A stretch of 8,953 nt of DNA from NCBI GenBank assembly GCA_002690445.1, contig NZER01000273.1, positions 1 through 8,953 on the forward strand, written 5' to 3'. Each line of letters starts with the position of its first letter. Position 1 is the stretch's first letter. The notes beneath the pieces were generated by a model. The model was not told where the DNA came from. It worked only from the letters and a program-made list of their open reading frames with translations, and did not search any database. This document shows positions 6,239 through 8,953 of this stretch, one piece after another. Made by a program: the position numbers and the translations under genes. The stretch comes from Candidatus Pacearchaeota archaeon. Its GTDB lineage: Archaea > Nanoarchaeota > Nanoarchaeia > Pacearchaeales > GW2011-AR1.

Positions 6239-6398
6239 TGTGGGGGCGAACAAATTGCTTTTGCTTACGCTCCGTTCCTGAGGAGTGAACTGTGGGGGCG
6301 AACAAATTGCTTTTGCTTACGCACCATTAGAGTGCAAAAGTGATTTGTGAGTAGCATTTTGCTCCTGATTACGCTCCTCCACAAGGGAAGGAGTAAAA
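6239..6398. repeat. Tandem repeat array in the 3' flank of tRNA-Leu
   Basis: Bases 6239-6270 and 6291-6322 are identical over 32 bases (offset 52). A degenerate third unit runs from about 6346, and the tRNA-Leu 3' end itself begins at 6399, so units recur every 52-55 bases. The two 32-base copies begin with TGTGGGGG, identical to the outermost bases of the tRNA 3' end. Read on the minus strand, each unit has a short hairpin before CGTAA: CTCC/GGAG, CAC/GTG and CTCCT/AGGAG, so the stems differ but still pair. No ORF is seen. Confidence 0.75.
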
Positions 6399-6517
6399 TG
6401 TGGGGGGGAGGATTCGAACCCCCGAAGGCACTAAGCCACAGCCGTTCTTAATAAAATAAAGTTGCAAAGCAACTCACTTCTTAAGGGCTGCCCATTTGAC
6501 CACTCTGGAACCCCCAC
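6399..6517 (-). tRNA. tRNA-Leu(UAA) with 35-base intron
   Basis: A type II tRNA that folds fully: acceptor GTGGGGG/CCCCCAC, D-stem CCA/TGG with GAGTGGTCAAA loop, anticodon stem CAGCC/GGCTG, anticodon TAA, long variable arm with GGC/GCC, T-stem GGGGG/CCTCC with loop TTCGAAT, discriminator A. CCA is not encoded. Exons are 6480-6517 and 6399-6444; spliced length is 84. It is 14 bases downstream of the initiator tRNA and probably co-transcribed with it. Confidence 0.95.
6445..6479 (-). other. Intron of tRNA-Leu(UAA)
   Basis: 35 bases inserted after G37. The bulge-helix-bulge is visible: CUUA (32-35) pairs with UAAG near the intron end, flanked by 3-base bulges, so cutting leaves C at position 38. 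The intron holds a 6-bp hairpin AGTTGC-TTT-GCAACT. Confidence 0.85.
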
Positions 6518-6531
6518 AATCTTATCTACCA

Positions 6532-6689
6532 TAGCGGGAGATGGATTTGAACCATCGACCTCGAGGTACCCCACAATCTTAACAAGCGAAACTTGTTTCG
6601 CCTATATGCGAAGGGTTGACTTGTTAAGGGAAACTAGGTTTCCCTTACGATATGGGCCTCGCGAGCTGACCAGACTGCTCCATCCCGCT
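6532..6689 (-). tRNA. Initiator tRNA-Met(CAU) with 83-base intron
   Basis: Acceptor AGCGGGA/TCCCGCT with an A1:U72 pair, as in archaeal initiators; D-stem GAGC/GCTC; anticodon stem CGAGG/CCTCG; loop CCCATA+A with anticodon CAT; T-stem GATGG/CCATC with loop TTCAAAT; discriminator A; no encoded CCA. Exons are 6651-6689 and 6532-6567 (75 bases spliced). The usual three G:C pairs of initiators at 29-31:39-41 are reduced to two, with A29:U41. Elongator Met or tRNA-Ile2 are less likely because of the AGCGGG acceptor. Confidence 0.88.
6568..6650 (-). other. Structured intron of the initiator tRNA
   Basis: 83 bases inserted after A37. CCCA (32-35) pairs with UGGG at the intron end, as in a bulge-helix-bulge. 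Inside are a perfect 10-bp hairpin with a 3-base CTA loop (TAAGGGAAAC paired with GTTTCCCTTA), an 8-bp closing stem TTAACAAG/CTTGTTAA, and within it a 7-bp stem GCGAAAC/GTTTCGC. This is more structure than splicing needs. Confidence 0.8.
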
Positions 6690-6711
6690 ATAACCAAAAA
6701 ATACCAAAAAC

Positions 6712-6722
6712 CCTTATAAACC
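6712..6722. promoter_or_regulatory. Shared bidirectional TATA box for tRNA-Met/tRNA-Leu and rnhB
   Basis: TTATAA (6714-6719) within CCTTATAAACC reads as a good TATA box on both strands. Its centre lies about 26 bases before the rnhB ATG (6742) and about 27 bases before the first tRNA base (6689), so one TBP site fits both start points. No other TATA-like site is seen in the 52-base divergent gap. Confidence 0.65.
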
Positions 6723-6741
6723 TTATTGTTCTACACCCCCC

Positions 6742-7419
6742 ATGGAATTAATTATCGGCATAGATGACGCAGGCAGAGGACCGGTAATTGGACCCATGAC
6801 CCTCGCAGGCGTTCTAGTAAACAAGGAAATAGAAAATGTTTTCAAACAACTCGAAGTAAAAGACTCAAAACTCATCCCTCCAGAAAAACGCGAGCTCCTC
6901 GCCCAAAAAATCAGAGAAAAAGCTATCTCATTCTATATAGCTCTCACTCATGCAAACGAAATAGATGAAAAAATAAAAACCGGAACCAACCTAAATACAG
7001 TTGAAGCAGAAAAAGCCGCAGAAATCATCAACAACCTAACAACAACAACTCAAGAACCAATCCGTATAATCATTGACTGCCCCTCACCAAACAAAGAATC
7101 ATGGAAAAGAGATGTTCTAAAAAAAGTCAACAAACAAGAAGGCATCTCAATTGCATGCGAACACAAAGCAGACCGCGATTATGTCGTAGTCTCTGCTGCC
7201 TCCATCTTAGCAAAATCAGCACGAGAAAAAGAAATCGCCATCCTAAAAAAGAACATTGGAAAAGACTTTGGCAGCGGCTATCCTAATGACCCAAAAACAA
7301 TTCAGTTCCTCAAAGAAAACAGCGAACAGCACCAAGAAGACAACATTTTCAGAGAAACCTGGGCCACCTTCCAAAACCATAAAAAAGAAAAAGAGCAGAT
7401 GAAGTTAGGAGAATTCTAA
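6742..7419 (+). CDS. rnhB: Ribonuclease HII
   Basis: 225 residues, the usual length for archaeal RNase HII, which cuts the RNA strand of RNA-DNA hybrids and removes misincorporated ribonucleotides. Visible motifs: GIDDAGRGPVIGPM (6-19), DSKL (41-44), IIIDCPS (109-115, D112), EHKADRDYVVVSAASILAK (140-158, catalytic D144) and GSGYPNDPKT (177-186). The second acidic active-site residue is Asp9, where most family members have Glu (DEAGRG); the charge is kept and the enzyme is probably active. It starts at 6742 with no ribosome site, and the TATA box about 26 bases upstream suggests a leaderless message. It is divergent from the tRNA pair and convergent, with 6 bases between stop codons, to the DUF4190-like gene. 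The C-terminus is short and basic (KKEKEQMK). Confidence 0.96.
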   Translation: MELIIGIDDAGRGPVIGPMTLAGVLVNKEIENVFKQLEVKDSKLIPPEKRELLAQKIREKAISFYIALTHANEIDEKIKTGTNLNTVEAEKAAEIINNLTTTTQEPIRIIIDCPSPNKESWKRDVLKKVNKQEGISIACEHKADRDYVVVSAASILAKSAREKEIAILKKNIGKDFGSGYPNDPKTIQFLKENSEQHQEDNIFRETWATFQNHKKEKEQMKLGEF

Positions 7420-7425
7420 TTCTTC

Positions 7426-8001
7426 TTAGCAATCCATTAAAATCTCACTATCAGAAACATCGCATACTTTACTAGAAATAATTGGAGCCATCTCAACACT
7501 CTCTGCCGAACTAACACCCAACTCTGAATAAGTTACTAAAAATTCCTCTTCTTTCACGTCTTTATCCACATAATTACCGCCCACAATAAACCTCACTTGT
7601 TCAGCTTTAAAATCTCCGAAAGACTTACTTAGAGTTATACGAATTCCTTGATCGTCCTTACAAGCACTTCCAATCGCCATTGTAGAAATCGCATCCAAAC
7701 ATTCCATCCCGCCAATTCTTGAATTTTCCTTAATATCAGGTATAACCGAAGACCATATAAAAAATACCGCTATCTGCGAAACAAAAAGAAGAACCCCGAT
7801 AATACCTAAAACAAGACCTGCAATAGCCAATCCTGTTCTATGTTTTTTCATTTGAATAATTGAAAAAATCAGCCCGAGAATAGAAAGTCCATTAACAAAA
7901 GGAATAAAAATTCCAATAACAATCGAAACTAATGTAATAACAAAACCCGCAATACCAAAACCATGAGAAACTGACTGAACTGCAACACCATGATCTTCCA
8001 T
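7426..8001 (-). CDS. DUF4190-type membrane protein with outer Cys-containing domain
   Basis: 191 residues. The N-terminal half carries three hydrophobic segments (about 13-36, 36-50 and 57-84) with the DUF4190 signature: GFGIAGFVITLVSIVIGIF, then GLIFSIIQMKKHRTGLAIAGLVLGIIGVLLF. The remaining 100 or so residues form a polar domain with Cys at about 100, 114, 179 and 191, probably outside the cell and possibly disulfide-linked. Its segment ISTMAIGSACKDDQGIRITLSKSFGDF is beta-rich. The family has no defined reaction. The stop codon lies 6 bases from the rnhB stop, so the two transcripts must overlap or end inside each other's coding DNA. A TATA box (8023-8030) lies 25 bases before the ATG, and the gene is divergent from the small gene at 8108. 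Confidence 0.78.
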   Translation of the reverse strand: MEDHGVAVQSVSHGFGIAGFVITLVSIVIGIFIPFVNGLSILGLIFSIIQMKKHRTGLAIAGLVLGIIGVLLFVSQIAVFFIWSSVIPDIKENSRIGGMECLDAISTMAIGSACKDDQGIRITLSKSFGDFKAEQVRFIVGGNYVDKDVKEEEFLVTYSELGVSSAESVEMAPIISSKVCDVSDSEILMDC

Positions 8002-8022
8002 AACTTCAATAAATTAAATACC

Positions 8023-8030
8023 TATTTAAA
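8023..8030 (-). promoter_or_regulatory. TATA box of the DUF4190-type gene
   Basis: TTTAAATA on the minus strand, centred 25 bases before the ATG at 8001. There is no ribosome site in between. Confidence 0.55.
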
Positions 8031-8078
8031 TGTTCTGAAAATCGAGTATATTTTAATTCATCCTCAATCACAATAATC

Positions 8079-8086
8079 TTTATTAA
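8079..8086 (+). promoter_or_regulatory. TATA box of the 8108 gene
   Basis: TTTATTAA centred about 25 bases before the ATG at 8108, a weaker match than the others but at the same spacing. Confidence 0.4.
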
Positions 8087-8107
8087 TCCTTATTTTTTAT
8101 TATAAAA

Positions 8108-8371
8108 ATGCCTAACGCAACAGCAGAAAGAGACACTAAAGAGAAACCAGATATAAGTTTTTGGAGAGACGACTCTCCCGAAATGGATACAATCGAGCAA
8201 GGATTGAAGGAACAAGGTTTTAGAGTAAGAACAATCCGAAGAGCATCAAAAACACCCGGAATCACATATCATAAAAGCGGAGTCTCAATCACAGGATTTC
8301 GAGAAATATGCGACATCCTTGATGTCCACCCCAGATACGGATATATGCCACCCAGACAAACACCTGACTAA
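8108..8371 (+). CDS. Small protein with glutaredoxin-like fold but no active-site cysteines
   Basis: 87 residues, predicted cytoplasmic. After a polar N-terminus (1-14), the order strand (DISFWRD), helix (EMDTIEQGLKEQG), strand (FRVRTIRR), TPG, strand (ITYHKSG), GF, helix (REICDILDV) matches the glutaredoxin/thioredoxin layout, including the proline before strand 3. The CPYC position is occupied by DDSPEM, and the only Cys is in the last helix. It therefore cannot act as a normal thiol oxidoreductase and may be a binding or scaffold protein. The assignment rests on the motif pattern only; an unrelated alpha/beta fold is possible. It lies 51 bases ahead of smc in the same orientation, but each gene has its own TATA-like box. 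Confidence 0.55.
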   Translation: MPNATAERDTKEKPDISFWRDDSPEMDTIEQGLKEQGFRVRTIRRASKTPGITYHKSGVSITGFREICDILDVHPRYGYMPPRQTPD

Positions 8372-8393
8372 CATCTCAAGCAATCTATAAATC

Positions 8394-8401
8394 TTTAAAA
8401 A
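8394..8401 (+). promoter_or_regulatory. TATA box of smc
   Basis: TTTAAAAA centred about 25 bases before the ATG at 8423. A second candidate, CTATAAAT near 8385-8392, is about 34 bases away and fits less well. Confidence 0.45.
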
Positions 8402-8422
8402 CATCCTAATCATTCTCTTTTA

Positions 8423-8953
8423 ATGCCACACATAAAAAAATTGGTGATGCACGGATTCAAATCCTTTGCACGAAAAACTGAAATCCCATTTGAAAACGGA
8501 ATGAATGTAATTGTCGGCCCAAACGGCTCTGGAAAATCAAATATCACCGATGCTCTGTGCTTTGTCCTAGGCAGATTAAGCATAAAATCAATCAGAGCAG
8601 CCAAGGCAGCTAACCTGCTATTTTCCGGCAACAAGCAGTATAAATCATCTCAAGAAGCTTCAGTTGAATTAATATTTGATAATACAGATAAAACATTTGC
8701 ATCAGAATCAAGTGAAATCTCAATCAAAAGAATAGTCAGAAAAAACGGCCAGTCCACCTACCGCATTAACAATGAAACAAAAACACGGCAGGAACTCTTA
8801 GAACTCTTAGCCCAAGCCGGAATAGACCCAAACGGATTCAACATCGTACTCCAGGGAGAAATCGCTTCACTAATCAAGGCCACTTCTGAAGATAGAAGAA
8901 AAATCATCGAAGAAGTCGCAGGCATCTCAATCTACGAAACCAGGAAACACAAA
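8423..8953 (+). CDS. smc: Chromosome segregation protein SMC, N-terminal part
   Basis: ATPase of chromosome organisation; only the first 177 codons are inside the window and the frame stays open to the edge. The N-terminus IKKLVMHGFKSFA leads into Walker A GPNGSGKSN (residues 33-41), then the SMC-type LGRLSIKSIRAAKAANLLFSG. Further on are RKNGQSTYRIN, the Q-loop Gln in NIVLQGEI, and SEDRRKIIEEVAGISIYETRK, where the head passes into the coiled coil. Rad50 lacks this combination, so SMC is preferred. The start at 8423 has no ribosome site but a TATA-like box about 25 bases upstream, in keeping with a leaderless message. Full-length archaeal SMC is about 1,150-1,200 residues, so most of the protein lies beyond the edge. 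Confidence 0.95.
   Translation, partial: MPHIKKLVMHGFKSFARKTEIPFENGMNVIVGPNGSGKSNITDALCFVLGRLSIKSIRAAKAANLLFSGNKQYKSSQEASVELIFDNTDKTFASESSEISIKRIVRKNGQSTYRINNETKTRQELLELLAQAGIDPNGFNIVLQGEIASLIKATSEDRRKIIEEVAGISIYETRKHK

Noticed and set aside
6239..6398. Repeat array read as a CRISPR
   Set aside because: Only two perfect copies, spacers of about 20 bases that partly resemble each other, no cas gene nearby, and the units resemble the adjacent tRNA end.
6628..6644. Similarity of the tRNA intron hairpin (GAAACTAGGTTTC) to the operator candidate GAAACTAGTTTC
   Set aside because: The intron hairpin has an odd-length centre and an obvious RNA-structural role; the match is short enough to be chance.
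6462..6719. 85-codon plus-strand ORF across the tRNA region
   Set aside because: It lies antisense to two fully folding tRNA genes and their introns and has no protein-like composition.
8083..8265. 60-codon minus-strand ORF opposite the 8108 gene
   Set aside because: The plus-strand gene has a better start context and protein-like composition; the minus ORF would also overlap the divergent promoter region.
8410..8634. Minus-strand ORF opposite the start of smc
   Set aside because: The plus strand encodes a clear SMC head with Walker A; the antisense frame is incidental.

Overview
The window looks archaeal, most likely from a small-genome DPANN-type lineage (Woesearchaeota/Pacearchaeota-like). 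The support is: AT-rich, densely packed short genes; two tRNA genes with bulge-helix-bulge introns at position 37/38 and no encoded CCA; TATA boxes 24-26 bases ahead of start codons that lack a Shine-Dalgarno site (leaderless genes); and archaeal-type RNase HII and SMC. The lineage is an inference; the archaeal character is well supported.

Bases 1-4651 (minus strand) form one probable operon read from 4651 leftward. Its genes are: (i) a fusion of a metal-binding HMA domain, a SafE/DsbD-like membrane domain, a cupredoxin-like domain and a Gly/Cys-rich tail; (ii) a membrane-anchored DUF2318/FtrD-like protein with CxxCH and CxxC; (iii) a small cupin; (iv) a hemerythrin-type HHE protein; (v) a CopA-like copper P1B-ATPase cut off by the window edge. 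Together they suggest handling of copper and possibly iron at the membrane, with an oxygen or redox component. The promoter ahead of the first gene carries a 12-base perfect palindrome next to the BRE. Two gaps inside the operon contain direct repeats of the ribosome-binding region.

Bases 4652-6224 (minus strand) hold three small genes: a glycine-rich membrane protein, a membrane-anchored winged-helix protein and a zinc-ribbon protein. Between the first two (5236-5484) lies a GC-richer non-coding segment bounded by inverted repeats and containing nested hairpins.

Bases 6239-6689 (minus strand) hold an initiator tRNA-Met(CAU) and a tRNA-Leu(UAA), both interrupted by introns. They are followed by two perfect 32-base repeat copies and a degenerate third unit, each starting with a sequence resembling the tRNA-Leu 3' end. 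These repeats share a core with the 5236-5484 element, suggesting a dispersed repeat family.

Bases 6690-8953 hold rnhB (plus), which appears to share one symmetrical TATA box with the divergent tRNA pair; a DUF4190-type membrane protein (minus); a small glutaredoxin-fold-like protein without active-site cysteines (plus); and the first 177 codons of smc (plus), running off the right edge.
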